Assembly: GCA_001606155.1 (NCBI GenBank)
Contig: LODT01000037.1
Coordinates: forward strand, 124,001-188,000
Reading direction: 5' to 3'
Source: Tieghemostelium lacteum
Lineage: Eukaryota > Evosea > Eumycetozoa > Dictyosteliales > Raperosteliaceae
Length of the DNA stretch: 64,000 bases
The position numbers and the translations under genes were made by a program. The notes beneath the pieces were generated by a model that had not been told where the DNA came from, did not search any database, and worked only from the letters and a program-made list of their open reading frames with translations. Positions 54,133-64,000 of the stretch are shown here, piece by piece (position 1 is the stretch's first letter; the number at the start of each line of letters is the position of its first letter).

Positions 54133-55710
54133 TTATATTAGGGAAAAACCTTCTGAACCCTCTGTAATTGAAAGTAATAGATTGGATTTCAAAGTTTTGT
54201 AATCTAAACAATTCTTTGAGATGTCTAATCTATTAAAACATGTGTGAGAAATAGGCAGACGATTGTTATTATTCAGAGGAGTTGGTGTTATATTAATTGT
54301 AAAATGTGGACATAGTTGGTAGAATCCACCAAGAGGTACAGAAGAGCTACCTGTTACAAATTTCAAAAGGGATTTCTTTTCCTGATCGCTAAATTCCATT
54401 AGAATCTTCCAAAATGTTTCGACAGCCTCTTGATTGTAGAGACCAGTGAATATACTATTCATACGAAGATCATCGAGATTGATAAGTTCTCTACCGCTAA
54501 TAAGCACCTCTAGCTCACTCCAATGAAAAATCGATATCAAGTGAGGTGGAATCACTTGAAAGAACCCTTCACGAAATTCATCCATTTGAATTTTTACAGA
54601 TTGGTAATAAATATTCTTTACCAGAAGATTTAGATATTCCAGTTTATTCTCATCCGTCACCTTAATGAGATTTCCAAAAGGTTTGAGGGACAGAGTTTTA
54701 GTCTTGATTTCAGCCTCTGGATTCTCATTGTGTATGGTTCTGGTGAAATATAGAGGTTCGCATAGGATTTCATTTACCTTGTCCATTGGATTTTCCAGTA
54801 TGAATTGTATACGGTTCCTGTAAAAATCAGGATCGATGTGTTCAACATTATGGATTGATAATTGCTCTCCGAGAAGAAGTTTATAAAATGCGCATGTAAA
54901 GTGAATGGAAAGGTGTCGATCGGCTTTCAATACACTGTCTAGAATAGACTTTGCAGTAATCTTTCCAAAGGTATTGAAAATGGTTTTATAATTTGGAATC
55001 ATATTCGAGAATGGAGATGGATGAAATCTGTTATGTGGATACTGGTCAAATAGTGGAATTCCATTAGATTTCCAAATTCCAATTTCTTCTGAGAATTTGC
55101 TAAACCATTCCTTGGAGATACCGCCAATATCGATACCTTCCTCCTCGTTATACTTTACAATCAGTCGACTTGCAATAATGTCCTTTCCTTCAATAGACTT
55201 TAGAATCTGTATACTCTGTTCGACTAACTCTGATCTGGAGGTTATCTGTATTTTCAAAGGAACTATCTTATTCATATAATTTCCATTTGCATCCACTGAT
55301 TGTCCACTACCACCACTTCTACTACCTCCACCAATCTGAGAGAGTTCAGATTTCAATTTTGTCTTCATCCATTGAATTTTTAATTCAAAAGATGGTTCTG
55401 TTTGAAATCCAAAAAAATAAAAACTGGTGAGATATAATAAAAAGTTATTGGTACAGTTCTTTAGTGACAATTGACTCTTGTTGTCACGTATCAGAATTTC
55501 ATTCTTTTTCTCCTCCAGAATAATCTGTACAGTTGGATTCACAACCAACTCGTATAAATTGAAATTGATGAGATAACAGTACTCTGAAATCACCAGTTTC
55601 TTTATAGTACATAGAAATTGATCGAGAATTAATATAAATTCTAAAAACAATAATATCAACATATTAAATTTCGTCATTTGAAATATTAAAAAAACTGGTG
55701 TATAAAACAT
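54133..55710 (-). CDS. HECT-domain ubiquitin ligase, short form
   Basis: Single-exon, 525 residues. Residues about 155-525 are a complete HECT domain: GIDIGGISKEWF, the N-lobe with FGKITAKSILDS, the C-lobe ending LPISHTCFNRLDI with catalytic Cys491 and a final FSLI tail. It therefore should form a thioester with ubiquitin. The first 150 residues are unusual: a hydrophobic opening (MLILLFLEFILILDQFL) that could be a membrane anchor, and no recognisable substrate-binding domain. Convergent with the LRR-like gene, 95 bases away. Whether the true start lies at a later Met is open. Confidence 0.85.
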   Translation of the reverse strand: MFYTPVFLIFQMTKFNMLILLFLEFILILDQFLCTIKKLVISEYCYLINFNLYELVVNPTVQIILEEKKNEILIRDNKSQLSLKNCTNNFLLYLTSFYFFGFQTEPSFELKIQWMKTKLKSELSQIGGGSRSGGSGQSVDANGNYMNKIVPLKIQITSRSELVEQSIQILKSIEGKDIIASRLIVKYNEEEGIDIGGISKEWFSKFSEEIGIWKSNGIPLFDQYPHNRFHPSPFSNMIPNYKTIFNTFGKITAKSILDSVLKADRHLSIHFTCAFYKLLLGEQLSIHNVEHIDPDFYRNRIQFILENPMDKVNEILCEPLYFTRTIHNENPEAEIKTKTLSLKPFGNLIKVTDENKLEYLNLLVKNIYYQSVKIQMDEFREGFFQVIPPHLISIFHWSELEVLISGRELINLDDLRMNSIFTGLYNQEAVETFWKILMEFSDQEKKSLLKFVTGSSSVPLGGFYQLCPHFTINITPTPLNNNNRLPISHTCFNRLDISKNCLDYKTLKSNLLLSITEGSEGFSLI

Positions 55711-56179
55711 CTTCTTAAAGGTGTTATATTGATATATATATGATATATATATATATGTTGTATAAAGAACTCTAAATCTATTTATATAAATATAGTGATT
55801 AAAATATATATAAAAAAAAATTGTAAACCAACAAACAATAGAAAAAATAAAAACTTTCTACATTAGATGTGTGTGGAAAGAGAGTACATCATCTTTCCTA
55901 ATTGATTTGAACTAATTAAACTTTATACATAAACAACACACAAAAACACACATGTTTTTATTTTATCTGAAGATTTAGTGGTGATTTGTTCCATTTTTAT
56001 AAAATTAAATTAAAAAAACAACTATTTTTCAAAAATTGATCAAAAATACAGATTCAGAGTCATAAATAAAATATGGGGTGAAGTGAGACACAGGGTGGAT
56101 TGGGTTGCGCACTAATTCTACAAAAACAAAATTAAAAAAAAAAACCCATATAAAAATATCTGATTTAATTAATTTGGGG
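55711..56179. other. Intergenic with TA microsatellite
   Basis: This contains a TATA/TGATATATAT microsatellite near 55731-55760 and AT-rich sequence. The GTAAGT at the end of the next gene and a TTTTTGTAG acceptor at about 56121 may define a terminal intron of that gene. Nothing else is seen. Confidence 0.45.
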
Positions 56180-57946
56180 TCATGAATTACTACTTACTTG
56201 TGGGGTGATTGTTAAATAAGTATCTACTAATTTTTGATTTCTTTCCATTTGACAAGGAAAAGTAGCCTTATTTGCAGATAAATAGTTGGTCAGTGTCTGA
56301 AAGTTATTATTGTGTATAGAAATGAGTGAATAGGGTGAATTGGTAATATGATAACCATTGTATTTTACAATGATGTAGTGGAATCCTTCTTGTCGAATGG
56401 GAATGGTAAATGTGATGAGTGAGTTTTCGTCATCCTGTACCAAGAGTTTAGGTTGAATTTCCTCACCCTCTTCATCCTCGTGTTCACTCTTGTCTTCAAC
56501 TTGAAGATTCTCTGAAGATGGAGTGAAATCAGAGGTAGAGGTGGTATTTTTTCTATTTATACTGTCGAGAGAGATGGAATTGTCTTGGTGAAGTGGAGTG
56601 GCTGTTGACTTTTTACTTGTAACTGGTGCTAAAGATCTGCAAAGGTAAAATTTGAAATCTGAGATTTTTGAAGATTTTGAAACATTGCCAAAGATATCTT
56701 TGGTTTTAATTTGGAATTTTGCTAGATTATTGAAATTATCTTCCTCTTCAGCTGCACCTGAACCTGTGGACTGATCACTAAGAATAAATAATTTATTCTC
56801 ACTTATCAATTCTTTACCATTCCATAATAAATGTGAGTATTTACAAGAAACTGGTCCTGATACTACTTGTATACTCTGATTTAGAATAGGTATAGATGTA
56901 ACAGTTCCCTGAATTACATATTCACCACTCTTTACCAACTTGATTTTAATAGCAGTCTGATTTATACTATTAAAACTATTTCGAATATTATTATATAGAT
57001 TATTGTTTTGTTGAAATGGATCATTTAAATCCACCTGATCGTTTTCATTATCATTATTATTATTATTATTACTATTTGATATAATTTGAATTTCGTTATT
57101 ATTTAGTTTTTTTAATAGATTATTTTCTTTAAAGAAAACTTGTAAATCTATTTTATCTAAGACTTCGTGAATTGCAAAACGTTTAGGTGAGATGATACAA
57201 GTAATTTCTTCTCCTGCTTGAATTACATGCTGTTGGTTATCGGAATGGTCATTAATTGTCATTTGATATTTTTGAGGTTGAACTGTAACTTTAAATGGTG
57301 AACCTTGAACCAAAACATGATTTACATAGACTGATATTTGGTAGCATCCTGATCGGGATACATGGTAACTGACCAAATGAGTTCCATTTAATCTATCAAC
57401 AATCTTGATTGCAACCTCGTCTTCTTGGTTTTGGAAATCACAACCCTTGATTTCAACCTTCACCAAATCGCCACCAGACTTTTTCTTTTTGCCATCACGA
57501 TGATAGCTTGATACTTGGAAGTTGAAATCATCTCCAACTTCACCAATATTACCTGTAATTCCATTGCCATTCACAATGGAATATAGTCCAGATGCCTCTG
57601 AACCTACTTTTAAAATTTGTTTATTATTACTACTAGCTGAGTTTTTTAGGAGATTTGGTGGGGAAACTGATGGTGGTAATGATAGATTACTATGAACTAC
57701 TGATGAAATTATATTACTACTATTACTAAATTGTCTGAAACTATTATTATTATCACAATAATTAAATATACCAGATGAATATATTGAATCTGTTTTTGTT
57801 ATATTTATATATTTTTGGTAATAAATTATTATAAATGTCAGAATTACTATCAGAATGCTAATTTCTAATGACAAGAAACTATATTCCATAAACCATTGTG
57901 TTGAGTAATTTAAATAGTTTGTAATTTGATCTAGTTGGAAATTCAT
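56180..57946 (-). CDS. Membrane-anchored filamin-repeat protein
   Basis: The frame encodes 588 residues. One N-terminal membrane segment (ISILIVILTFIIIYY, residues about 29-45) is followed by a Ser/Asn linker and a first filamin/ABP280-type Ig domain (VKVEIKGCDFQNQED, YHVSRSGCYQISVYVN, GSPFKVTV). A second, more divergent Ig-like region follows, then a last strand set (FHYIIVKYNGYHITNSPYSL). Without a signal peptide the anchor acts as an uncleaved start-transfer segment. The orientation is not settled. The frame runs past a perfect GTAAGT close to its end; splicing there would replace the last five residues by one. A link between membrane and cytoskeleton is an inference from filamin domains. 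Confidence 0.75.
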   Translation of the reverse strand: MNFQLDQITNYLNYSTQWFMEYSFLSLEISILIVILTFIIIYYQKYINITKTDSIYSSGIFNYCDNNNSFRQFSNSSNIISSVVHSNLSLPPSVSPPNLLKNSASSNNKQILKVGSEASGLYSIVNGNGITGNIGEVGDDFNFQVSSYHRDGKKKKSGGDLVKVEIKGCDFQNQEDEVAIKIVDRLNGTHLVSYHVSRSGCYQISVYVNHVLVQGSPFKVTVQPQKYQMTINDHSDNQQHVIQAGEEITCIISPKRFAIHEVLDKIDLQVFFKENNLLKKLNNNEIQIISNSNNNNNNDNENDQVDLNDPFQQNNNLYNNIRNSFNSINQTAIKIKLVKSGEYVIQGTVTSIPILNQSIQVVSGPVSCKYSHLLWNGKELISENKLFILSDQSTGSGAAEEEDNFNNLAKFQIKTKDIFGNVSKSSKISDFKFYLCRSLAPVTSKKSTATPLHQDNSISLDSINRKNTTSTSDFTPSSENLQVEDKSEHEDEEGEEIQPKLLVQDDENSLITFTIPIRQEGFHYIIVKYNGYHITNSPYSLISIHNNNFQTLTNYLSANKATFPCQMERNQKLVDTYLTITPQVSSNS

Positions 57947-58841
57947 TGTAAAATATTATATATCGGAAAATAATAAAATACTTATTATTCCTTTATGGCA
58001 ACAATAGAAATATTATGGATAAATGTGTCGATGATGGAAAACAATGATAATGATTATTGTTGTTATTGTTAGGAAAAATTAAAAAAAAATTATAATATAT
58101 AAACACTTGAAATGAATAAGTAATATATAAATATACAAAAAAAGTATTCTAAATTTGAATAAAGATCATTATTTAAAAAAAATAATAATTAAAAAATAGG
58201 TTATTGATAAAATTAACTCCAGCTACTAACAGGATTTAAAAAACTATTTGAAAGATCTTAATCCTTGACTCTCTTTGGAGGGTTATTGGGAATTATAATA
58301 TGCCGGTAGATCTAATTTATCGTGTGATTAGTTTGTTTTTGTTTTTTTTTTTTTTTGGTAAAAGATATAAATATATATACAAACTAGTATGAATTAATTT
58401 TTATATATATGGAGATGAAAGGATAAATCAACAATAGATTTAAACTGTCTTTTAAAAGAGTAGGGAAAATAATTAAAATTTTGAATTAATTAGTTGACAA
58501 AAACCCAATTATATTAAATTTTTAATATTAATTATCCGATAAAGAGACTGAAAATGGTGATTTAATGATGATGGATTGAAATTCAAATTCAATGTTAAAT
58601 ATTTAAATGATAATATAATAGGTGTATTGGATGGAAATGAAGTTAAATGTCTTTTTGCTTTTGAAAACTGGTGTTGGTGTTATTGGTGAAATGAACAAAT
58701 AATGAATAAATATTTTAATTTATTCACCTGTTGCCACTAAGTCTGATATTTATGAAACTTGTAATTTGTAACTCCTAAAATTTTATAATTTATAAAAATT
58801 GTGATTTATAAATAATTTTTGTTGGAATTGGTGAATATAGG

Positions 58842-58868
58842 AGTGTGAAGGTGGGTGTGTGGGTGTAT
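58842..58868 (-). promoter_or_regulatory. G/T-rich box, candidate G-box cluster
   Basis: Plus-strand AGTGTGAAGGTGGGTGTGTG followed by GGTGT; the complement contains CACACCCACC. Two overlapping GGGTGTG-type cores match the kind of site bound by G-box binding factor. It lies about 900 bases upstream of the filamin-repeat gene. Confidence 0.4.
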
Positions 58869-59220
58869 AAGTAATAAAAACAAAAAAAAATAGAACAACA
58901 ACAAATAGAGATTTAATTTAACTATTTATTAGAAGAACAACAACAAGAAAAAAAAATTAAATAAATTTTATAATATATTATGTAAATACATATAAAAATG
59001 TTAACACAACACAAACCGAACTTTTCAAACAATAATTTAAATATGGTATCTCTTCCCTTGTTCCTCTTTTGTCTGTTGCAATTATTATACTTTTTTTTTT
59101 AACCAAATATAAGAATAGACAAAAATTCGGTAATGTGTAATACCAATAACACACCATAACATAGGATATAATATCAAACCATAAATTCTCTACTTTCTAT
59201 ATTGGTTTTTTTTCTGTTGA

Positions 59221-59258
59221 TACCCCACCCTCACCACCATCACCCCAACTCCCACAAC
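59221..59258 (-). promoter_or_regulatory. C/A-rich box, opposite strand bias
   Basis: Plus-strand sequence begins TACCCCACCCTCACCACC and stays purine-poor through CAACTCCCACAAC. It is the mirror in strand bias of the 58842 box, 350 bases away, which could allow pairing or serve as paired protein-binding sites. Confidence 0.35.
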
Positions 59259-59856
59259 AATTTGAAAAAAAAATGTGTGGATTTGATTCTTTAAAATTTC
59301 ATTTTTACTTTAGTCTCTTGCATATGATGAGGGGTTTTAAATTTGATGTATTGTACTAGTGATTTCATTAATATTTAGAGTGTGATTGAGTGTGCACTAC
59401 AACATGTGAATTTGTGTTTGTGTTAATTTTACAAAATAAATAATTGTAGATTGAAATAGTCTATTTTTGATTTAAATTGGTATAGCTGTTTACATCATGA
59501 TATATATTTATATATATATATGTATATTTATATTTTTAAAATGACATATGTCAATATGGATTCCAAATCTTAATCTATAGTATCTATGAATGAGATGAAT
59601 ATAAATTAATCACCCAATAATTTCATTATTTGTTTAAAATGTTAGATAATTATAGATACAATGATAGATTTTAATGGGCATGTTCAAAAATAAAAATATA
59701 AAATAGATATATATCAATAAGATATATTAATTTTTTTTTTTTTAGTTGTGCGTGAGATTACGATTTATCTTTAGATATATTAAGTAAAATAATAAAAAAT
59801 AAAAAAAAAAAAGATAAATACAAATACCATTGGTGGTGTTGATATTAATTAATTAA

Positions 59857-61124
59857 TTAATCGATTAAATATTCCAATTTGTTTTTTAGTCCAGAACCTG
59901 TATTAATAACTACAATATCCTTATCTGAGTCTTGAATATGTCCAAGTGATTTTGCTTTTTGAATGGCTGCTAATGCACTTGCGCCCTCATAGCACATAAA
60001 CAGTCCCTCTTTCTTTGGTGCCAATGAATGCATTTCTATAATTTCTTGTTCTGTAACTGTTATAAATGCACCATTAGTCTGACGTATGATATCAAGTAAC
60101 AAGAAATCACCTAGACTTCTTGGTACTCTCATACCAGTTGCAATAGTTGATGCACCGTTGAAAAATGTACATTTCGAATCACCTCTTTCATAAGCTTCAA
60201 TTAAAGGACAACAACCTTCGGATTGAACTGAAATGAATTTTGGCATTTTACAAGAATCCACCCAACCTAATTCCAAAAGCTCTTGAAATGCTTTATAGAT
60301 TCCAATAAGACCTACTCCACCTCCGGTAGGGTACACAATAACATTTGGCAAACACCCGTTCATTTGCTCCCAAATCTCCAAACCCATTGTCTTTTTACCC
60401 TCTAATCTGTAAGGTTCCCTAAGTGTTGAGACATCAAAACACTTTGGGTTTAATTCCAAATGTTTCTGTACCATTTTAGAACAGTCACTAATGAGACCGT
60501 CTACCAAAACCACTTGTGCACCAAATAATATGGACTCTTGCTTAGCCATAAATGTTGCATCTTTTGGTGTATAAATATTTACTTGAGTTTGAGATTTGGC
60601 ACCATAGCATGCCCATGCACTTCCTGCATTTCCATTTGTCGGTATTACAATACTTTCAATACCCAGTTCCTTAACTTTTGACATGGCAACTGATGAACCA
60701 CGACATTTAAATGTACTAGTGGGGTTCTGGCTTTCATCCTTCACCCACAGTTTCTGTTCTGCATGTAATTGAAAATTACCATGTAAATTTGTGCATGCAA
60801 TTAGAGGTGTCATACCCTCACCTAAAGTTACAATAAACTTATCATCTCTAGACCCCAAAAAAATTAATAATCCCCCTACAGATATTTGTTTGTAAAATTT
60901 GTATATCACACCTACATGACGGGTAAAAGTAATTTATATCTCCACAGAGAATTTAATTTGAAGTCAATTGCAGTGCCTTTGGTATAGTTTGATCTTATTT
61001 TATCGAGATGGTATCTAACAAATAGTGGATAACTGCATTTTGTGCATTGATTTTGAATCTTGTGTATATCTTCTGTATTATTACATTTTGTGTTGGTACA
61101 CTCTAAATACTTTATAAAACTCAT
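59857..61124 (-). CDS. Threonine-synthase-like PLP enzyme (two exons)
   Basis: Exon 1 is 61124-60916, the intron 60915-60848 (GTAGGT..TCTAG), exon 2 60847-59857, about 399 residues, restoring LLPVIDDKFIVTLGEGMTPL. An N-terminal zinc-ribbon-like part (CTNTKCNN ... CTKCSYP) is followed by the fold-type II PLP core. The PLP lysine lies in NPTSTFKCRG, where canonical threonine synthases read PTGSFKDRG. The phosphate loop reads PTGGGVGLIG and the closing strand VINTGSG. Length and zinc ribbon fit the plant/archaeal-type threonine synthase that converts O-phosphohomoserine to threonine. Changes around the lysine leave room for a related substrate. Confidence 0.8.
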
Positions 61125-61736
61125 TATTTTAATATAAATTTAGTTCAAATATATATTATTTGTGTGACCTGTATTTGTGCATTTGTGAGTCAATTTATAG
61201 TAAGGTGAGTGTGAGAAAATGAATGATTATTAATTTTTTTTTTTTAAATCTTTTCGATTTGACAAGATATTAATTATCACAACAAACCTATCAACACTGA
61301 ATTCATCTTAATCTTATAAATATAAAAAATTTAATTAATGCATTTTATTTAACCAATGATGAATTATCAATAATTTTATTCTTTACTTAAACTATTTTAA
61401 AATGATTTCTTTCATTAATTTAAATAATGAATTCTTCTAAAATCTTAAAAAAAGTTAGAAAATCAATAGTGAATTTAATGAAATATCAATCACATTTATT
61501 AGAAGTTAATATTGTTTATTTTATTTAAGGATTTTTTCTTTGGAATCATTATAATTCTTATAAAAAACACATTCAAATACTCAAATAATCAACCATTTAG
61601 AAATTATTAAATCAAGTAAAATAAACTTCAAATACATTATTTTAAATTAATTTTTTTTTTTTTTTTTTTTTTAATTTTCATTTTCTAAATTTCTTCAATA
61701 TCTTATTTGTACATTAGTTAAAAACAGAAATAGAAA
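61125..61736. other. Divergent intergenic region
   Basis: AT-rich spacer between the threonine-synthase-like gene and CWC25, with a 22-base T-run near 61651-61672. No other feature is recognised. Confidence 0.5.
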
Positions 61737-63023
61737 ATGAGTAAATCATCTTCTTTTCTTTCTAAAAAAAGTTGGCATGTAACAACTATAAAGAATCAAA
61801 AGAGAGTTTGGGAACTCGAACAAGAGAAAGAGGCGGAACAGAAAAAAGTTGAACAATGGAAAAGAGAAAAGGAAGAACAAGATGAAATTAGAAATTTAAA
61901 AAATCTAGCTCAAGGTTCAAAATCAGAGAGATTAGATTGGATGTATGAGGGTGGTTATTCATCACTTACAAAAGAGGAAAAGAAAATTGAGACTGTAGAC
62001 GACTATCTAAATGCAACAGGTAAGAAACTGGAAGATTTAAAGGGTAATGATCAAAATATAAACAAATCATTACCTGGTGCCCTTTTCAATAATGGTAATA
62101 ATAATCAATCTTCATCTAATAGTGTACAAGACCAGAAAACCAGACTGAGAGAAGATCCACTTCAAATGATACTTCAAAAACAAAAGGAATCTATTGAACG
62201 TGCTAAATCTTCAAAGTCTATTCAATCAAAATTATCATCATCCAGTAAAGATAAAGATAAAGACAAAGATAAAACTGAGGAAAAAATCCTAAAAAAGCTA
62301 AAGAAAAAAGAGAAAAAGGAGAAAAAAGAGAAAGAAAAGGAAATGAAAAAGGAAAAGAAGGACAACAGTGACCAAAAGGATCTATATGTAGAATCTAAGA
62401 GGGATTTATCACCAAAGAATAGTCATAGAGATGATAGAAATGGAAGGGATTATGATAGAGATGATAGAAGGGATGATTATCGTGACAGAAGTTATCGTAG
62501 AGATGATAATTATCGATATAGAGATGATAGAAATAGAAGAGATTATAGAGATGATAGAAGGGATGATTACTATAGAGATAAAGACCACTATCAACATCAT
62601 AGAGATGATAGAAGGGATGATTACTATAGAGATAGAGACCATTATCAATATAATAGAGATACTACTAGAGTAGATAAAAGTGATGATTTCTATAGAGATA
62701 GAGATCATTATGATAGAAGAACACCTGATAAGAAGAGATATCGTGACGATGATATCAAAGAAAAAGATACTCTAGAGAAACAATTGGAATCCATGAAAAA
62801 CGCAGCCAAAGATGTGGAATCTGATAGATTAAAAAGAATAAAAATGGATAGTGAAAGAGAGGAAAAGGATCAATCTCAATCACCAAAATCTCTAGAGAAT
62901 CGGTTGGGATCTAAAAACTTTTTGGATACTATCAATAAAGACGTGTACAGTGATAATGTTTCTCTTGAAGACAGAGTAAAAAGAAACAAATTCTATCTTG
63001 AAAGTAGTAAACGAGATGACTGA
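61737..63023 (+). CDS. cwc25: Pre-mRNA-splicing factor CWC25 homologue
   Basis: Single-exon, 428 residues. The CIR/Cwf25 N-terminal motif is complete (SWHVTTIKNQKRVWELEQ, LKNLAQGSKSERLDWMY). After it comes a Lys/Glu coiled region and a long Arg-Asp-Tyr repeat (RDDRRDDYYRDRDHY units, about 62430-62720), then a short helical C-terminus with SLEDRVKRNKFYLES. CWC25 joins the activated spliceosome and promotes the first catalytic step. It is the third splicing gene in the window with PRP8 and CWF19L2. Confidence 0.9.
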   Translation: MSKSSSFLSKKSWHVTTIKNQKRVWELEQEKEAEQKKVEQWKREKEEQDEIRNLKNLAQGSKSERLDWMYEGGYSSLTKEEKKIETVDDYLNATGKKLEDLKGNDQNINKSLPGALFNNGNNNQSSSNSVQDQKTRLREDPLQMILQKQKESIERAKSSKSIQSKLSSSSKDKDKDKDKTEEKILKKLKKKEKKEKKEKEKEMKKEKKDNSDQKDLYVESKRDLSPKNSHRDDRNGRDYDRDDRRDDYRDRSYRRDDNYRYRDDRNRRDYRDDRRDDYYRDKDHYQHHRDDRRDDYYRDRDHYQYNRDTTRVDKSDDFYRDRDHYDRRTPDKKRYRDDDIKEKDTLEKQLESMKNAAKDVESDRLKRIKMDSEREEKDQSQSPKSLENRLGSKNFLDTINKDVYSDNVSLEDRVKRNKFYLESSKRDD

Positions 63024-63111
63024 AATAAATATATATAATACTATACTTAAAAACTTTTATTTTTTTTAAATTGTAAGTGTAATAACAGTAGTAGTAGTAG
63101 TAAATTGGAAC

Positions 63112-64000
63112 TTATATACTTGATAATAATCTTTTTGATTCTTTTGCAATATTTGGAGCATTGATGGTTACAACCTTGTTGGTAATTGAAAATACAAAAA
63201 AGTTAAAAATACCCTGGGCTGGGCTCAATACATTTTGTACGAGCATCAGTGGATAGAAATTGCATGTGCTAAAGAATGAGATAAAATGTTGAATGATATC
63301 TGGTGTCCAACAGACTATGAATACCACAATGTATAATGTCAATCTTCTCGATATGGTATTATCCAATTGTTTTAGTCTTTCGTTTACCTGCAATCTGTAT
63401 TCAAACTTCAATCTAAACAGTCTCTTTAATCTAATGTAATAGAATGCACACAATGCAACACACAAGAACAATGGTAAAAACCAAAATATAAATTCAAATT
63501 CTTTACCACTTTCACACCACCCAGTTGAAGGATCCTCAATAAATGAGTTACTCAACCCCAACCCCATCACTATAATCAATGGTATACCATAACTAACCAA
63601 ATGAAAAATATACAATAAATGTTTTCTATATAATACACAATATAAAGTTAGTACCTCTATTCCATCTACTACCCAATTACATATCGAATAAACCTACTCT
63701 TTATCAGGTGAAGATAGTTGATGATACAGATAATAGGCAATACAAGTCGTCCAGAAGAAAGTGGATAGGAAAAAGAACTGTATGATACCTCTGAATAGGA
63801 TACATGGTGAGAACAGTAAATAGTTACTGAGTAGAGTCTGTGCTGAATAGGATTTGATATTCCCAATCAAATAAGCTTGTGATATTATAATACAAAGTGC
63901 TGTGAAGAAATCAGAAATGGCGAGGAAAAATATTAAATCTGGTAGTTTAGATGATGGTGAGTTACTTTTTGATGGACTGCCACCACTATTAGTCGAATAG
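63112..64000 (-). CDS. cAMP-receptor-like GPCR, C-terminal part (partial at window end)
   Basis: Exon 2 is 63625-63112, the intron 63697-63626 (GTAGGT..TATAG), and the preceding exon runs from 63698 off the window end. It starts inside a Ser/Pro-rich N-terminal region and keeps membrane helices: LPDLIFFLAISDFFTALCI, a second, FFFLSTFFWTTCIAYYLY, LLYIFHLVSYGIPLIIV with an extracellular loop containing STGWCE, then FWFLPLFLCVALCAFYYIRL. The sixth helix with CWTPDIIQHF and the final PAQGIFNFFVFS follow. The last motif and helix-3 WTTCIAYYLY match the dictyostelid cAMP-receptor-like (CRL) family, which signals through G proteins. The cytosolic tail is unusually short, only about 25 residues. Confidence 0.85.

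Larger units (their letters stand above)
57947..59856. promoter_or_regulatory. 1.9-kb gene-free region, upstream of the filamin-repeat gene
   Basis: The longest stretch without a gene. It holds AT-rich sequence, T-runs near 58340 and 59740, and TATATA microsatellites near 59500. A less AT-rich block at 58210-58330 includes ATGCCGGTAGATC, where no frame on either strand is long. Two strand-biased boxes are listed separately. The 3' flank of the threonine-synthase-like gene lies at the right end. Confidence 0.5.

Noticed and set aside
1-64000. Possibility of an integrated virus or LTR element in the window
   Set aside because: No reverse transcriptase, integrase, capsid or terminal repeat signal was recognised; the reverse-transcriptase-like core in PRP8 is part of the host splicing gene.

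Overview
The window looks like nuclear DNA of a social amoeba (dictyostelid). It is very AT-rich, with tight intergenic gaps packed with A/T homopolymers and short GT..AG introns of about 60-130 bases. Coding regions carry Asn, Ser, Thr and Gln homopolymer tracts. Several families are typical of dictyostelids: ComC-like EGF/TIG surface proteins, fast-evolving F-box/leucine-rich proteins, cAMP-receptor-like GPCRs and cysteine-rich GPI proteins. The genus is not resolved; coding tracts seem less homopolymer-rich than in D. discoideum, so a group 1-3 dictyostelid is my guess. I see no tRNA, rRNA, CRISPR array or intact transposon.

Layout: 1-8 kb holds the 3' end of an N-acetylglucosamine kinase gene, a large low-complexity protein whose C-terminus resembles the AF4/FMR2 C-terminal homology domain, a lineage-specific 754-residue protein and a GATA/PHD-type zinc-finger protein. 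8-18 kb holds a VWA-domain protein, an F-box/LRR-like protein, a degraded Crinkler-like NTPase locus with a SAM module, and a puromycin-sensitive-type M1 aminopeptidase. 18-25 kb holds a small membrane/coiled-coil protein, an SH3 adaptor with a cortactin-type acidic start, a second F-box/LRR-like protein and an ABC half-transporter. 25-37 kb is dominated by pre-mRNA splicing genes (PRP8 and a CWF19L2 homologue). 37-47 kb holds a cysteine-rich GPI-type protein, a RING/ZZ protein, a SAM-RING protein and a ComC-like receptor. 47-64 kb holds an RTA1-like 7-TM protein, a two-domain glycosyltransferase, a UNC93-like transporter, another LRR-like protein, a HECT ligase, a membrane-anchored filamin-repeat protein, a threonine-synthase-like enzyme, CWC25 and a truncated cAMP-receptor-like GPCR.

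Most promising observations: (1) a SAM-domain exon, its following intron and the start of the next exon occur twice, about 26 kb apart on opposite strands, at very high nucleotide similarity. One copy lies in the Crinkler-like relic and the other in a SAM-RING gene, so the cassette moved recently. (2) A dictyostelid AF4/FMR2-like (super elongation complex scaffold) protein. (3) An SH3 adaptor with a cortactin/HS1-like Arp2/3-binding acidic start but no cortactin repeats. (4) C/A- and G/T-rich boxes in several promoters resembling G-box-binding-factor sites. Exon structures were worked out by hand from splice signals and reading phase; identifications rest on motif recognition, not on database searches.
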